The notes: a model not told the origin generated them from the sequence alone. A stretch of 42,060 nucleotides of DNA from DASPSR01 sp035516175 (GCA_035516175.1 DATJAO010000061.1:1-42060), one strand, 5' to 3'; numbered from the stretch's first letter, positions 14,896 to 24,479 are shown. Numbers and translations: made by a program.

Positions 14896-15822
14896 TCAGA
14901 TCTCCACGACCGCCAGTCTCAGGATCTCCTCGACCAGATCCGGGAACGGTATCCCCACGCCGTTCGCGATTTCCGGCAGCAGACTCGTGGCGGTCATCCC
15001 CGGCAGGGTGTTCACTTCGAGGATGTAGGGCGCGCCATTTTCATCAATGATGAAGTCGACCCGGCTGTAACCCCGGCCGCCGATCGCCCGGTGCGCTGCC
15101 AATCCTGCTTCGAGTGTCCGTTTATATGACACATCAGGAATCCGGGCCGGGAAAAAATGGTCGGACATCCCTTTTTCATATTTTGCCGCATAATCATAAA
15201 ATGCCCGTTTCGGAACAATCTCGATGGCGCCGAGCGCCCGATTACCGAGAATGCCGACTTGGACTTCCTTGCCTCTGATGAACTTTTCAATTAAGAACTC
15301 GTTTCCATATTTTAATGCAAGTGCCACTGCTGCTGCCACATCCTCTCTTTTAAAGACGAGGCTGACGCCGACACTCGAGCCCTCGGCATGCGGTTTGATA
15401 ACAGCAGGGAACCTGATCTCCTCGAGCGCGTCGTTCACCTTTGCCGCGTTACCGGCATAGACGACCTCATAGGGGCCGACGAGTAGTCCCCGTGACCTGA
15501 ACACCTGCTTAGAAACGGTCTTGTTCATGCCGAGAGCACTCGCGAGAATGCCAGAGCCCGTGTAAGGGATGCCCATGACCTCAAGCAGGCCTTGAATGGC
15601 ACCGTCTTCACCGAACCTGCCGTGAAGTGCGATAAAGGCAACTTCGATACCATTGTCCTTGATTTTCTCGGTCACGTCCCGGCCGACGTCGATGGCAACG
15701 GCGTAATAGCCTTTGTCCTTCAGTGCATTTAAGATGGCATTTCCGCTCGCAAGAGATACCTCACGCTCGGACGACAGTCCTCCCAAGAGAACGCCGATCT
15801 TCTTATTTGTTACGAGTGCCAT
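14896..15822 (-). CDS. ddl: D-alanine--D-alanine ligase
   Basis: 308 residues, ATP-grasp fold. Seen: G-G-L-S-S-E-R-E-V-S at the N-terminus, A-L-H-G-R-F-G-E-D-G, K-P-H-A-E-G-S-S-V-G-V, G-R-G-Y-S-R-V-D-F-I and the C-terminal metal loop E-V-N-T-L-P-G-M-T. It joins two D-alanines for the UDP-MurNAc pentapeptide. The ATG at 15822 is chosen because the upstream in-frame extension to TTG 15858 is translated from the word-like AT-rich linker. No good ribosome site is present. It lies between murB and ftsQ. Confidence 0.97.
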   Translation of the reverse strand: MALVTNKKIGVLLGGLSSEREVSLASGNAILNALKDKGYYAVAIDVGRDVTEKIKDNGIEVAFIALHGRFGEDGAIQGLLEVMGIPYTGSGILASALGMNKTVSKQVFRSRGLLVGPYEVVYAGNAAKVNDALEEIRFPAVIKPHAEGSSVGVSLVFKREDVAAAVALALKYGNEFLIEKFIRGKEVQVGILGNRALGAIEIVPKRAFYDYAAKYEKGMSDHFFPARIPDVSYKRTLEAGLAAHRAIGGRGYSRVDFIIDENGAPYILEVNTLPGMTATSLLPEIANGVGIPFPDLVEEILRLAVVEI

Positions 15823-15825
15823 GAT

Positions 15826-15880
15826 TTTAAATTGCAAATCCCAAATGCCAAGCCTCAAATAATACTCAAAATTTCATTGG
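15826..15880. repeat. AT-rich word-like linker between murB and ddl
   Basis: On the minus strand it reads as GGCATTTGGGATTTGCAATTTAAAATC, chained near-repeats of ATTTGGG/ATTTGCA words. It resembles the 29085-29155 linker in the other dcw half (GATTGCAGATTGCGGATTC, AATTTTGGATTTGCGATTTC). No gene is visible. Confidence 0.45.
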
Positions 15881-15904
15881 CCAATGCGCCTGGAATATGC
15901 TCCT

Positions 15905-16813
15905 CTAATCTTCTCCTATTATCTTAATCTCCGGTTCGAGCCGCACGCCGTGCACGTCAAGCACCGCCTGCTTCACAATCTCCATGAGGGCGACGACGTC
16001 CTTTGCCCTAGCTTTGCCCAGGTTGACAATGAAGTTGGCATGCTGGTCCGAGACCTGCGCGTCGCCGACTTTCCTCCCTTTGAGCTTTGCCGTTTCGATC
16101 AGTTTTCCTGCAGACTCCTCCTGCGGGTTTTTGAACACAGACCCCGCACTCTTAAATCCCCACGGCTGGCGCTGCTTCCTATTGTCCTGGAGATCCTTCA
16201 CCCGTGCTTTTATCCGCACCTCGTCGTCGTGGCGCAGGATAATTTTTGCATCGAGAATAAGATGCCCGGCCGGAATATTGGAAGTACGATAGCCGAAGCT
16301 CATATCCTCCCTGCCTCTGGTAACAAGGACGCCATCAGGAGAAAGCAAAGTAGCGGAATCTACGACGTCACCTATCTCTCCTGCAGCTGTTCCGGCGTTC
16401 ATGCAGATTGCGCCGCCTACCGTCCCCGGAATACCCGTTGCGAATTCAAGCCCTGTCAGTCCTTGCTCTATCGCGAAGCTCAGCAGTTTGGGAAGAGGCG
16501 CGCCCGCTTCGACATAGACCACGGAAAATGTCCCCCCCACGGAGCGGTACACTCGCTCGATCCTGATCGTGCTTAATCGCTGCAGACAGATGACCACGCC
16601 GCGAAAACCACCGTCACGGACGAGAAGGTTTGTACCGCTACCGATGACGACATAGCTTGCTCCCTGCTTTTTGATCCCAGATAAGAGGACAATGAGATCA
16701 TGCCGATCCGATGGATACGCCAGGATATCGGCAGGCCCCCCGATGCCGAACGAGGTGTGCCGGCTCAGCGGTTCGTGCCGCTTGATCTCACCTTTAAAGT
16801 TTGCAATCTCCAT
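15905..16813 (-). CDS. murB: UDP-N-acetylenolpyruvoylglucosamine reductase
   Basis: 302 residues, FAD-binding type. The N-terminus has H-T-S-F-G-I-G-G-P-A; S-G-T-N-L-L and G-I-P-G-T-V-G-G-A bind FAD; the catalytic Ser lies in S-A-G-S-V-F-K-N-P, and the C-terminal Glu in L-E-P-E-I-K-I-I-G. The layout matches the short type II MurB lacking the extra Tyr loop. It reduces UDP-GlcNAc-enolpyruvate to UDP-MurNAc with NADPH. The ATG at 16813 directly follows a small hairpin that contains its GGGG ribosome site. Confidence 0.97.
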   Translation of the reverse strand: MEIANFKGEIKRHEPLSRHTSFGIGGPADILAYPSDRHDLIVLLSGIKKQGASYVVIGSGTNLLVRDGGFRGVVICLQRLSTIRIERVYRSVGGTFSVVYVEAGAPLPKLLSFAIEQGLTGLEFATGIPGTVGGAICMNAGTAAGEIGDVVDSATLLSPDGVLVTRGREDMSFGYRTSNIPAGHLILDAKIILRHDDEVRIKARVKDLQDNRKQRQPWGFKSAGSVFKNPQEESAGKLIETAKLKGRKVGDAQVSDQHANFIVNLGKARAKDVVALMEIVKQAVLDVHGVRLEPEIKIIGED

Positions 16814-16830
16814 TTTTCCCCAGAGGAAAA
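16814..16830 (-). promoter_or_regulatory. Hairpin occluding the murB ribosome site
   Basis: TTTTCC (16814-16819) and GGAAAA (16825-16830) pair around a 5-nt loop immediately before the murB ATG, with the GG-rich ribosome site inside the stem. It may couple murB translation to ribosomes finishing murC. Confidence 0.35.
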
Positions 16831-16883
16831 TATTTTATACCGCGGCGTGCGCAGCGGCAGAGAAACCATTTACCCAAAAGTCT

Positions 16884-18272
16884 TTAGCGCTTTGTTCTCT
16901 GCTTTATATGCAGCTGCTCGAGGACCTGTTCACCAATCTTCCACACGTCGCCGGCACCGAGCGTAATCATGAGATCTCCCTTGCGGAGCATTGCAAGCAT
17001 GTGGCTCGCGACCTTTTCCTTGTCGGGGATATAGGTGATATCTTTGTGGCCGTATTTTTTGATCCCCTCGTAGAGTGCCTGACCCGAAATACCAGGGATC
17101 GGTTTTTCTCCCGCGGCATAGATATCCATGACCACAAGCTTGTCCGCCTGGTTAAAGGCGGTAAAAAATTCCTCCAGCAGGTGCTGCGTCCTTGTGTACC
17201 GGTGCGGCTGGAATACGACCACCACCCTTCGCTCGAGACCGGATGCAGCCGCGGCGAGCGTAGCCTTGACCTCGGTGGGATGATGGCCGTAGTCGTCTAC
17301 CACGATGATCCCGTTGATCTCGCCTTTTATCTGGAACCTTCGCTGTACACCGCTGAAGTCCTTGAGTGCTTTTCTGATAATTTCGAGATCGACATCCAGC
17401 TCCCGTGCAACGGCAATTGCCGCGAGGCCGTTATTGATGTTATGCACGCCCGGCACCGACAGTTCGAACCATCCGAGGTCCTGATTGTGATGCAGCACCT
17501 TGAACCGAGAACCGAGGGGCTTGAGCGAGACCTCTTTTGCCTGGTAATCAGCCTGCGAACTCATACCGTAGGTCTGGTATCGTTTCTGCACGGACGGGAT
17601 AAGTGCTTGGATGTGAGGCTGGTCCAGGCACAAGACCGAGACACCGTAGAAGGGGACCTTGTTGATGAAAGCGAGGAAGGCATCTTTGATCTCGTCGATG
17701 TCCTTGTAGTAATCGAGGTGCTCGGCGTCGATGGTCGTGACCACGGCGATGGTCGGCGAAAGCTTGAGGAAGCTTCCGTCGCTCTCGTCCGCCTCGGCCA
17801 CAAGGAATTCACCTTGACCAAGTTTGGCGTTCGTCCCGAGGCTGTTGAGCTTGCCGCCGATCACGACCGTAGGATCGATCCCGCCTGCGGCGAGGACCGT
17901 TGCGACCATGGATGTCGTCGTCGTCTTACCGTGAGCGCCGGCAATGGCTATGCCGTACTTGAGCCGCATGAGCTCGGCAAGCATCTCTGCGCGCGGGATC
18001 ACTGGGATCTGTTTCTCCCGCGCCGCTACCACTTCGACATTGTCCTTCGTGACGGCCGATGAAATCACCACCACGTGCGGGGTGGTGATATTTTCGGACC
18101 GGTGGCCGATGCATATCACCCCGCCCAGTTTTCTAAGCCGTTCGGTGATGTCTGACTCTTTTATATCCGAGCCTGAGACGCGGTAGCCAAGGTTCAGAAG
18201 CACTTCGGCAATGCCGCTCATACCGATACCGCCGATGCCCACGAAATGGATGTGTTTAATTTTTTTGAACAT
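16884..18272 (-). CDS. murC: UDP-N-acetylmuramate--L-alanine ligase
   Basis: 462 residues, Mur ligase fold. The N-terminus has H-F-V-G-I-G-G-I-G-M-S-G-I-A-E for UDP binding; the ATP loop is G-A-H-G-K-T-T-T-T-S; A-D-E-S-D-G-S-F and D-D-Y-G-H-H-P-T-E mark the central and C-terminal domains. It adds L-Ala to UDP-MurNAc. Its start overlaps the end of murG by 17 bp. A 463-codon antisense frame across it is a coding shadow. It lies between murG and murB. Confidence 0.98.
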   Translation of the reverse strand: MFKKIKHIHFVGIGGIGMSGIAEVLLNLGYRVSGSDIKESDITERLRKLGGVICIGHRSENITTPHVVVISSAVTKDNVEVVAAREKQIPVIPRAEMLAELMRLKYGIAIAGAHGKTTTTSMVATVLAAGGIDPTVVIGGKLNSLGTNAKLGQGEFLVAEADESDGSFLKLSPTIAVVTTIDAEHLDYYKDIDEIKDAFLAFINKVPFYGVSVLCLDQPHIQALIPSVQKRYQTYGMSSQADYQAKEVSLKPLGSRFKVLHHNQDLGWFELSVPGVHNINNGLAAIAVARELDVDLEIIRKALKDFSGVQRRFQIKGEINGIIVVDDYGHHPTEVKATLAAAASGLERRVVVVFQPHRYTRTQHLLEEFFTAFNQADKLVVMDIYAAGEKPIPGISGQALYEGIKKYGHKDITYIPDKEKVASHMLAMLRKGDLMITLGAGDVWKIGEQVLEQLHIKQRTKR

Positions 18273-19338
18273 AGTCTTTACAGATCCTTACAATTTCCTC
18301 GGCCGCCTTGTTCTCCATGCGGGCAGCGGCCGAGGCACTGCGCCCCTGTGCGGCATATTTTTTTATCAGCCGTGATAGTAACTCAGGATGCAAATCTTTC
18401 TGAACGAGCACCTCGGCTGTGCCAAGGGCCGCCAGCGCCCGCGCATTATACTCCTGGTGATTGTCCGCTGCAAAGGGAAAAGGGATAAGCACTGCGCGCT
18501 TGCCGCAGACCGCGAGCTCCGCCACCGTGGTAGCTCCGGAACGCGAGACAACGAGATCCGCCGCAGCATACGCCGCGGCCATATCGTGGATATAAGGAAC
18601 GACTGTGGCCGGTATCCCAGCATCATGGTATCCGGCCCCGACCTCGGCCGCGTCTTTTTCACCGGTCTGATGAAGGATCTGGATGCCTGGGATATCCTGC
18701 AGATACCGGGCTGCTTCCTTCATAGCCACGTTGATGGCATGCGCGCCGCCGCTCCCTCCCATCACGAATACGAGATATCCTTCCGGACGAAGCCCGAGGT
18801 CCCGGAGCGCTGTGTTCCGGTCCCCCCGCTCGATCTCTTTTCTGACGAGCGGTCCCATACTCACGGTCTTGTGAAGAGGGAAAAAACCCATCCTGTTCGC
18901 GCCCGGAAAGCAAAGGACGACTTTATCCGCGAGCTTGCCCAACTTCCTGTTGGCAAGACCTGCATAAGAGTTCGGCTCGACGATGATCAAAGGCACCCCG
19001 AGGCTCAGCGCAGCCAACCCCATCGGCCCCGAGGCATAACCGCCTACGCCAATCACCACGTCGGGCCGGTTATCCTTTAGCAAGCGAAAGGACTGATACA
19101 TGCTCCATGGCAGAGTTAACACCGTTTTTATTACCGACATGAGCTTCATCCCTTTCAACTTCCCTACGGTTATGAAGCGCAGCGGCAGTCCTTCTTTCGG
19201 CAGCACCCTGGCTTCAATCCCCTGCTCCGTACCCACAAAGAGAACCTCGTTACCGGCCTCGCGAAGGACCTCACGGGCTATGGCGACTCCCGGATAAAGA
19301 TGACCGCCCGTGCCTCCGCCTGCGATGACTACCTTCAT
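18256..19338 (-). CDS. murG: UDP-GlcNAc:lipid I N-acetylglucosaminyltransferase MurG
   Basis: 360 residues, GT-B glycosyltransferase. The N-terminal glycine loop is G-G-G-T-G-G-H-L-Y-P-G; G-V-G-G-Y-A-S-G-P and G-G-S-G-G-A-H-A-I-N follow, and V-S-R-S-G-A-T-T-V-A-E-L plus P-F-P-F-A-A-D-N-H-Q bind the donor. It converts lipid I to lipid II on the inner face of the membrane. It lies 26 bp after ftsW and overlaps murC, so the three are coupled. Confidence 0.98.
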   Translation of the reverse strand: MKVVIAGGGTGGHLYPGVAIAREVLREAGNEVLFVGTEQGIEARVLPKEGLPLRFITVGKLKGMKLMSVIKTVLTLPWSMYQSFRLLKDNRPDVVIGVGGYASGPMGLAALSLGVPLIIVEPNSYAGLANRKLGKLADKVVLCFPGANRMGFFPLHKTVSMGPLVRKEIERGDRNTALRDLGLRPEGYLVFVMGGSGGAHAINVAMKEAARYLQDIPGIQILHQTGEKDAAEVGAGYHDAGIPATVVPYIHDMAAAYAAADLVVSRSGATTVAELAVCGKRAVLIPFPFAADNHQEYNARALAALGTAEVLVQKDLHPELLSRLIKKYAAQGRSASAAARMENKAAEEIVRICKDYVQKN

Positions 19339-19364
19339 TCTCTTACCTCTTACGCATCATGAAT

Positions 19365-20465
19365 CTAAGCTACTTCCTTCGAAATATTCAACAACACGCC
19401 GAGCGCCGCCATGGTGATCACAAGCGATGACCCGCCGTAGCTCACCAGAGGGAGGGCAATGCCCTTCGTCGGCAACAGGCCGGTCACTACCGCCATGTTG
19501 ATCAGCCCCTGAAAACAGACGAGCAGCGTGATGCCGAGCGCGAGAAGCCGGCTGAATGCGTCTCCCGACACAAGAGCAATCCGCACCCCGCGCCACAAGA
19601 TAATGAGAAAGAGGACAAGCACGACGAGCGCCCCGATCAGGCCGAGTTCTTCGCCAATCACCGCGTAAATGAAATCCGAATGTCGTTCTGGCAGGAACAA
19701 GAGCTTTTGCCTGCCCTCCCCGAGTCCCCGACCGAATATACCGCCGCTCCCGAACGCAAGGAACGACTGGATGATCTGGTGCCCGGCGCCCTGCGGGTCT
19801 GCCCAGGGGTTGAGGAACGCAAAGATCCTCCGCTCACGGTACGCACTGTGCGCGACGGCGAAATAAACAAGGGGAAGCGCTGCAGCCGCCGTCCCGCCCA
19901 GATGCAGGACGTTCCCCCCTCCGGCGAACAGCATAACAAGTGCCACACCGGCGAGCGTCATGGCCGCTCCGAAATCCGGTTGGCGGATGGCCACAATCAG
20001 GAATAATCCGGTAACGATATACGCCGGAACAAGTCCGTTCACGAAATCACGGATTCGTTCTCCCTTTTTTGATATGAAGTAGCTCAAGTAGACGACGAGG
20101 GCAAGCTTGGCAAGCTCCGACGGTTGAAAGGAGAGCACACCGAACCTTAACCATCGTCGGGATCCGTTGATTATTTTCCCGATTCCCGGAACGAGAGTTG
20201 CCGAAAGCATGATCAGGGCAACCACCACGAGGCCGACGGCGATACGCTGGTCATAAAATATCCGATGGTCCATACGCATGGTGATTGCCATAAACGCAAG
20301 CCCGATGATTGCCCACAAAATCTGGCGCTTCATGAAGAACGCAGGGTCATCATAAGTCGTGAGCGCAACAACGCTGCTCGAACTGTAGACCATGACGACG
20401 CTCACGACGATGAGCGACAGGATGGAAACGAAAAGTGTTCTGTCATAGCGACCTTTATGATCCAT
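19365..20465 (-). CDS. ftsW: SEDS peptidoglycan glycosyltransferase FtsW
   Basis: 366 residues, about ten transmembrane segments. SEDS signatures are present: F-Q-P-S-E-L-A-K-L-A, R-Q-P-D-F-G-A-A-M, P-E-R-H-S-D-F-I-Y-A-V-I-G-E-E-L-G-L, and the final L-P-L-V-S-Y-G-G-S-S. FtsW polymerises lipid II at the septum with the transpeptidase FtsI. The ATG at 20465 is chosen with GGAAT upstream; in-frame TTG at 20477 adds four residues. It lies between murD and murG, the usual place. Confidence 0.97.
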   Translation of the reverse strand: MDHKGRYDRTLFVSILSLIVVSVVMVYSSSSVVALTTYDDPAFFMKRQILWAIIGLAFMAITMRMDHRIFYDQRIAVGLVVVALIMLSATLVPGIGKIINGSRRWLRFGVLSFQPSELAKLALVVYLSYFISKKGERIRDFVNGLVPAYIVTGLFLIVAIRQPDFGAAMTLAGVALVMLFAGGGNVLHLGGTAAAALPLVYFAVAHSAYRERRIFAFLNPWADPQGAGHQIIQSFLAFGSGGIFGRGLGEGRQKLLFLPERHSDFIYAVIGEELGLIGALVVLVLFLIILWRGVRIALVSGDAFSRLLALGITLLVCFQGLINMAVVTGLLPTKGIALPLVSYGGSSLVITMAALGVLLNISKEVA

Positions 20466-20570
20466 CACATTCCGCAAATTGCACTCCCTGTTTAGTGATA
20501 GCCATTGAGCATGTGCGCATGGAGCTGGGAGCAGAGGGCTATTATCTCCGCCCAGCGTTTTGCACCATGC

Positions 20571-21908
20571 CTATAGGCTCTTCACCGCTTCCTTGAACTG
20601 CCTCCCCCGGTCCTCGAAATCCCTGAACATGTCGAAGCTCGCGCAGGCCGGTGACAGGAGCACCACATCTCCCGAGCGGGCTCGTTGAGAAGCAAGCATT
20701 ACTGCCTCCTGGAGGGTCTTCGCAAACACAGTCTCTGTTGCCGAACCAAGGGCCTGAGCCATTTTGCCAGCTGCCTTACCGATCAGGATCAATAACTTCA
20801 CCTTCTTTTTAAACAGATCATGGAGCGGACCGAAATCGCTCCCTTTGTCCAGCCCGCCGGCGATCAGGACCACGGGCTGCGTAAATCCTTCAACGGATTT
20901 CACCACAGCACCCACGTTGGTGCCTTTAGAGTCGTTGATGTATGTAATACCATCCTTCTCGCGTACGAACTCGAGCCGGTGCTCCAGTCCCGGGAACTCT
21001 CTGAGCACAGCGGCCACTCCTTCGCTGTCCGCTCCTATGCAGAGGGACACGGCGACGGCGGCAAGAGCATTTTCCAAGTTGTGGACTCCCTTAATCCTTA
21101 TTTCATCTATCGGGATGATTCGCCGCCCATTAAACACAAGATAGCCGTCGAACACACAGGCGCCGGGGTTGAATCTTTGGAGACGCGAGAACGGAACCAC
21201 CGTAGCCGAGGTACGGCTGGTGAAAGCCTTCACGAGGGGGTCATCGAAATTCAACACGAGAAAATCTCCCTGCCGCTGGTTCATGAAGATCCTCGCCTTG
21301 GCCTCTCCGTATTCTGCGATGTCACGGTAACGGTCTAGATGGTCCTGAGTAATATTCAGGACTGTCGCAACACGCGGTCTAAAGGTCTCGATATCTTCGA
21401 GCTGGAAACTCGAGAGCTCGGCTACGATCCAGTCCTGTCCCCTGAGAAGCCTTAGGTCTTCGGTGAGCGCATTCCCGATGTTCCCCGCCACGAGCACCTT
21501 CTTCTTCGCCCGCTCGAGCATGAGCCCCACCAAGGTCGTGACCGTAGACTTGCCGTTCGTACCAGTAATGCCTACGTAGGGTGAATCAGACAGCAGCCAC
21601 GCCAATTCAAGCTCGCTGATTACCTTCGCCCCGTGTCGCCTAGCCAGCGATATCTGCGGGATCTTCGGCACGCCAGGGGAAAGCACCACAAAGTCCGTTT
21701 CAATGAAGATACGGTCCGGATGGCCGCCCGCCGTAACCGCGATCCGGCTGCTGCCAAGTGCCTTTACCTGTGCAGAAAGCTGGTCCAGCGGTTTTTTATC
21801 GGTCACCGTCACAATAGCGCCAAGCCCGTGGAGAGCGCGCGCCGCGGCGATCCCGCTCCTTGCCAAACCAACCACCGTCACCCTCTTGCCCTTAAAATCC
21901 GCTATCAC
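20571..21908 (-). CDS. murD: UDP-N-acetylmuramoylalanine--D-glutamate ligase
   Basis: 445 residues, Mur ligase fold. N-terminal G-L-A-R-S-G-I-A-A-A-R binds UDP; the ATP loop is G-T-N-G-K-S-T-V-T-T; S-S-F-Q-L-E and N-I-T-Q-D-H-L-D-R-Y are central; I-N-D-S-K-G-T-N and L-L-S-P-A-C-A-S-F-D-M are C-terminal signatures specific to MurD. It adds D-Glu to UDP-MurNAc-L-Ala. The start is GTG. It lies 49 bp after mraY. Confidence 0.98.
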   Translation of the reverse strand: MIADFKGKRVTVVGLARSGIAAARALHGLGAIVTVTDKKPLDQLSAQVKALGSSRIAVTAGGHPDRIFIETDFVVLSPGVPKIPQISLARRHGAKVISELELAWLLSDSPYVGITGTNGKSTVTTLVGLMLERAKKKVLVAGNIGNALTEDLRLLRGQDWIVAELSSFQLEDIETFRPRVATVLNITQDHLDRYRDIAEYGEAKARIFMNQRQGDFLVLNFDDPLVKAFTSRTSATVVPFSRLQRFNPGACVFDGYLVFNGRRIIPIDEIRIKGVHNLENALAAVAVSLCIGADSEGVAAVLREFPGLEHRLEFVREKDGITYINDSKGTNVGAVVKSVEGFTQPVVLIAGGLDKGSDFGPLHDLFKKKVKLLILIGKAAGKMAQALGSATETVFAKTLQEAVMLASQRARSGDVVLLSPACASFDMFRDFEDRGRQFKEAVKSL

Positions 21909-21957
21909 GTTGTCTTTCTGTGACTACTTTGAACTGTTTATTTTTCTTGTTCCTTTG

Positions 21958-23040
21958 TTATCGCAATTTCAGCGAACTGATCGACACCAACGCCAGAATA
22001 ATCCCGGCTATCCAAAAACGCACGATGACCTTGGACTCGGGCCATCCGATCTGCTCGAAGTGGTGGTGGATCGGCGCCATTTTGAATATTCGCTTGCCCG
22101 TCAGCTTGTACGATGCCACCTGGAGCACCACCGAGACAGTTTCCATAACGAATATCCCGCCTACGATGATGAGGATCAATTCGTGCTTGGTCACCACAGC
22201 CAGAGTGCCAAGCGCACCGCCGAGCGAGAGCGAGCCTACGTCGCCCATAAAGACCTCCGCCGGATGGGCATTATACCAGAGGAACCCGAGGCTCGCGCCG
22301 AGCAGGGCTCCGCAGAATATCGCGAGTTCGCCGCTGCCGGGAATGTAGAGGATCTTCAGATAGTCAGAGATGATCTTATTCCCGCCCAGGTAAACAAGCA
22401 CGGCGTTGGCAGTAGACGCGATGCCGACAAGGCCTATCGCCAGTCCGTCGAGACCGTCCGTAAGGTTCACCGCATTGGAAGATCCGACAATCACGATTAC
22501 AACGAAGGGGATATAGAACCACCCTAGGTCGAGTAGCAGACGTTTCATGAACGGCACCGAAAGATGCGTGATGTTCGGATCGGCCGGATTATAGTAGAGG
22601 AAGAATCCGATCACAAGGGATGCCGCGATCTGGAGCGCAAACTTGTGTTTTGCACGGAGGCCGGTGGATCGTTTCTTCACTACTTTCAAATAGTCGTCCC
22701 AGAACCCAATGCCGCCGAAGGAGAGCGTTGCAAAGAGCACCACCCACACGTACTTGTTCGTGAGGTCTGACCAGAGCACAGCAGAACTGACAAGCGCAAC
22801 GATGATCAGAAGCCCTCCCATAGTAGGCGTGCCCTGCTTGTTCAGATGGGTCTGGGGCCCATCATCACGCACGTGCTGCCCCACCTTCAGCCTGCGGAGC
22901 CAGGTGATCATCCGCGGCCCGAGGGCAAAGCTGACGATGAGCGCTGTGATCACGGCGCCGGCGCTCCGGAACGTTATGTACTTAAACACGTTGAAACCGC
23001 TGAATACGCTGTGAAGCGGATACAGAAGATGGTAGAGCAT
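21958..23040 (-). CDS. mraY: Phospho-N-acetylmuramoyl-pentapeptide transferase
   Basis: 360 residues, ten transmembrane helices. Conserved loops: G-T-P-T-M-G-G, W-D-D-Y-L-K with K-F-x-x-Q, N-A-V-N-L-T-D-G-L-D-G-L-A, and the H-H-H-F-E-Q-I-G-W-P-E uridine-binding loop. It transfers phospho-MurNAc-pentapeptide to undecaprenyl phosphate, forming lipid I. Its ATG overlaps the murF TGA by one base (TGATG), so translation is coupled. Confidence 0.98.
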   Translation of the reverse strand: MLYHLLYPLHSVFSGFNVFKYITFRSAGAVITALIVSFALGPRMITWLRRLKVGQHVRDDGPQTHLNKQGTPTMGGLLIIVALVSSAVLWSDLTNKYVWVVLFATLSFGGIGFWDDYLKVVKKRSTGLRAKHKFALQIAASLVIGFFLYYNPADPNITHLSVPFMKRLLLDLGWFYIPFVVIVIVGSSNAVNLTDGLDGLAIGLVGIASTANAVLVYLGGNKIISDYLKILYIPGSGELAIFCGALLGASLGFLWYNAHPAEVFMGDVGSLSLGGALGTLAVVTKHELILIIVGGIFVMETVSVVLQVASYKLTGKRIFKMAPIHHHFEQIGWPESKVIVRFWIAGIILALVSISSLKLR

Positions 23041-24407
23041 CAGAACTCCTCCAGGATCTTTTCCATTTTCATGCCGCGCGACCCCTTGATAAGTACTGCG
23101 TCGCCGTTCTTGGACAGCTCCCCGAGCAGGGCAGCGGCCTCTGCGTATGAACCCGCCGAGATGACCCGGTCCTTCGGCATACCCGCCTCGAGCGCACCTT
23201 CGCTGATGTAAATCGCGAGCGATCCCATGGTGATCAATACATCCACCCCGAGGTGGGCTACGGTACGGCCGACCTCCCGGTGCGCATCGGCAGCGATGTC
23301 GCCTAGCTCCAGCATGTCCCCCAGCACGGCCACGGACTTCCGCCCCCCTGTGAGGGAGATCAGGGTCTCGAGCGCCGCCTTTACCGAACCGGGGTTCGCA
23401 TTGTAATAATCGGCAAGCACCGTCCTTCCCTTTATCTGTTTGAGTTCAGAGCGCATGGCAACAGGAGAGAAGTCTTCCAGTCCGTATTTCACGGCGTCCA
23501 AAGGCATGCCCACAGCAGTCGCCGCTGCAGCGGCCGCGAGGGCGTTGTAGATATTGTGTTTCCCCACCGCAGGGAGCCGCACATTCACCCTGGAGTCGTC
23601 TGCTTCGATGGTCATATCCGTGAAGTTCTTGCCCTGCCGGATACCGAAGGCACTCACGTCCGCCTTGTTCTCGATCCCGAAGGACAAGACGCGCCCTCCG
23701 TATTTTTTCTTTAGGATAGTGAAATACTGGTCATCAGCGTTCAACACGGCGGTACCGTCCGTTTTCAGATTACCGAGGAGTTCGGCCTTGGCCTGCGCCA
23801 CGATATCCATGGTCCCTAGGAACTCCAGATGCGCCGGACCGATATTCGTGATCACGCCCACATCGGGATTGACAAGCCTGGCAAGAGTCTCTATCTCTCC
23901 CAAGGCGCTCATGCCCATCTCAACGACCGCGGACTTATGGCGCGCATCAAGCTTGAGAAGCGTGAGCGGCACCCCGATGTGATTATTCAAGTTCCCCTCG
24001 TTTTTGAGAACCGACCCTCTCTGTTTCAGGATGCTAGCGAGCATTTCCTTGGTCGTGGTCTTCCCGTTGCTGCCGGTAATGCCGATCACGGGGATAGCAA
24101 ATTTTTTTCTGTGCATCTGCGACATCTCCTGGAGTGCGAAGATCGTGTCTTCCACCGGAAAGATGTTCCTCAGGCCGCCGAAAGCCGCGTATTTTGTATC
24201 GAGCTCTGAACGCTCGACAAGGGCTCCCCAAGCGCCGTTTTTGATTACCGCGGGAACGAAGTCGCGCCCGTCAAACCGCGATCCCTTGATCGCCACAAAA
24301 AGTTCACCCTTGCTGATCGTCCTGGAGTCTATGGAAATTCCCTTTATCTCCATGCGTTCAAACCTTCCCACAATATCCTTCAGCATTTTTTTTTCAGAAT
24401 CATTCAT
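23040..24407 (-). CDS. murF: UDP-MurNAc-tripeptide--D-alanyl-D-alanine ligase
   Basis: 455 residues, Mur ligase fold. Seen: S-I-D-S-R near the N-terminus, the ATP loop G-S-N-G-K-T-T-T-K-E, N-N-H-I-G-V-P-L-T, N-I-G-P-A-H-L-E and the MurF-type Y-N-A-N-P-G-S-V. It adds D-Ala-D-Ala to the UDP-MurNAc-tripeptide. It lacks a clear ribosome site, and an unusual nested inverted repeat separates it from murE by 80 bp. Confidence 0.98.
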   Translation of the reverse strand: MNDSEKKMLKDIVGRFERMEIKGISIDSRTISKGELFVAIKGSRFDGRDFVPAVIKNGAWGALVERSELDTKYAAFGGLRNIFPVEDTIFALQEMSQMHRKKFAIPVIGITGSNGKTTTKEMLASILKQRGSVLKNEGNLNNHIGVPLTLLKLDARHKSAVVEMGMSALGEIETLARLVNPDVGVITNIGPAHLEFLGTMDIVAQAKAELLGNLKTDGTAVLNADDQYFTILKKKYGGRVLSFGIENKADVSAFGIRQGKNFTDMTIEADDSRVNVRLPAVGKHNIYNALAAAAAATAVGMPLDAVKYGLEDFSPVAMRSELKQIKGRTVLADYYNANPGSVKAALETLISLTGGRKSVAVLGDMLELGDIAADAHREVGRTVAHLGVDVLITMGSLAIYISEGALEAGMPKDRVISAGSYAEAAALLGELSKNGDAVLIKGSRGMKMEKILEEF

Positions 24408-24424
24408 TGCGCATCAAGAACACC

Positions 24425-24479
24425 GCGCGATACATGACCCATGATGGATGATAAAATAATTTTTCATCCTGTATCGCGC
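24425..24479. repeat. Nested inverted repeat between murE and murF
   Basis: Outer arms GCGCGATACA (24425-24434) and TGTATCGCGC (24470-24479) match perfectly. An inner GGATGA (24446-24451)/TCATCC (24464-24469) stem stacks on the right arm, with an 11-nt bulge on the left. There is no T-run. It fits a palindromic repetitive element or an mRNA processing or attenuation structure inside the dcw operon. Confidence 0.6.

Noticed and set aside
16671..18062. 463-codon plus frame antisense to murB/murC
   Set aside because: It is the mirror of strongly conserved murB/murC coding sequence; long antisense frames are common at this base composition.
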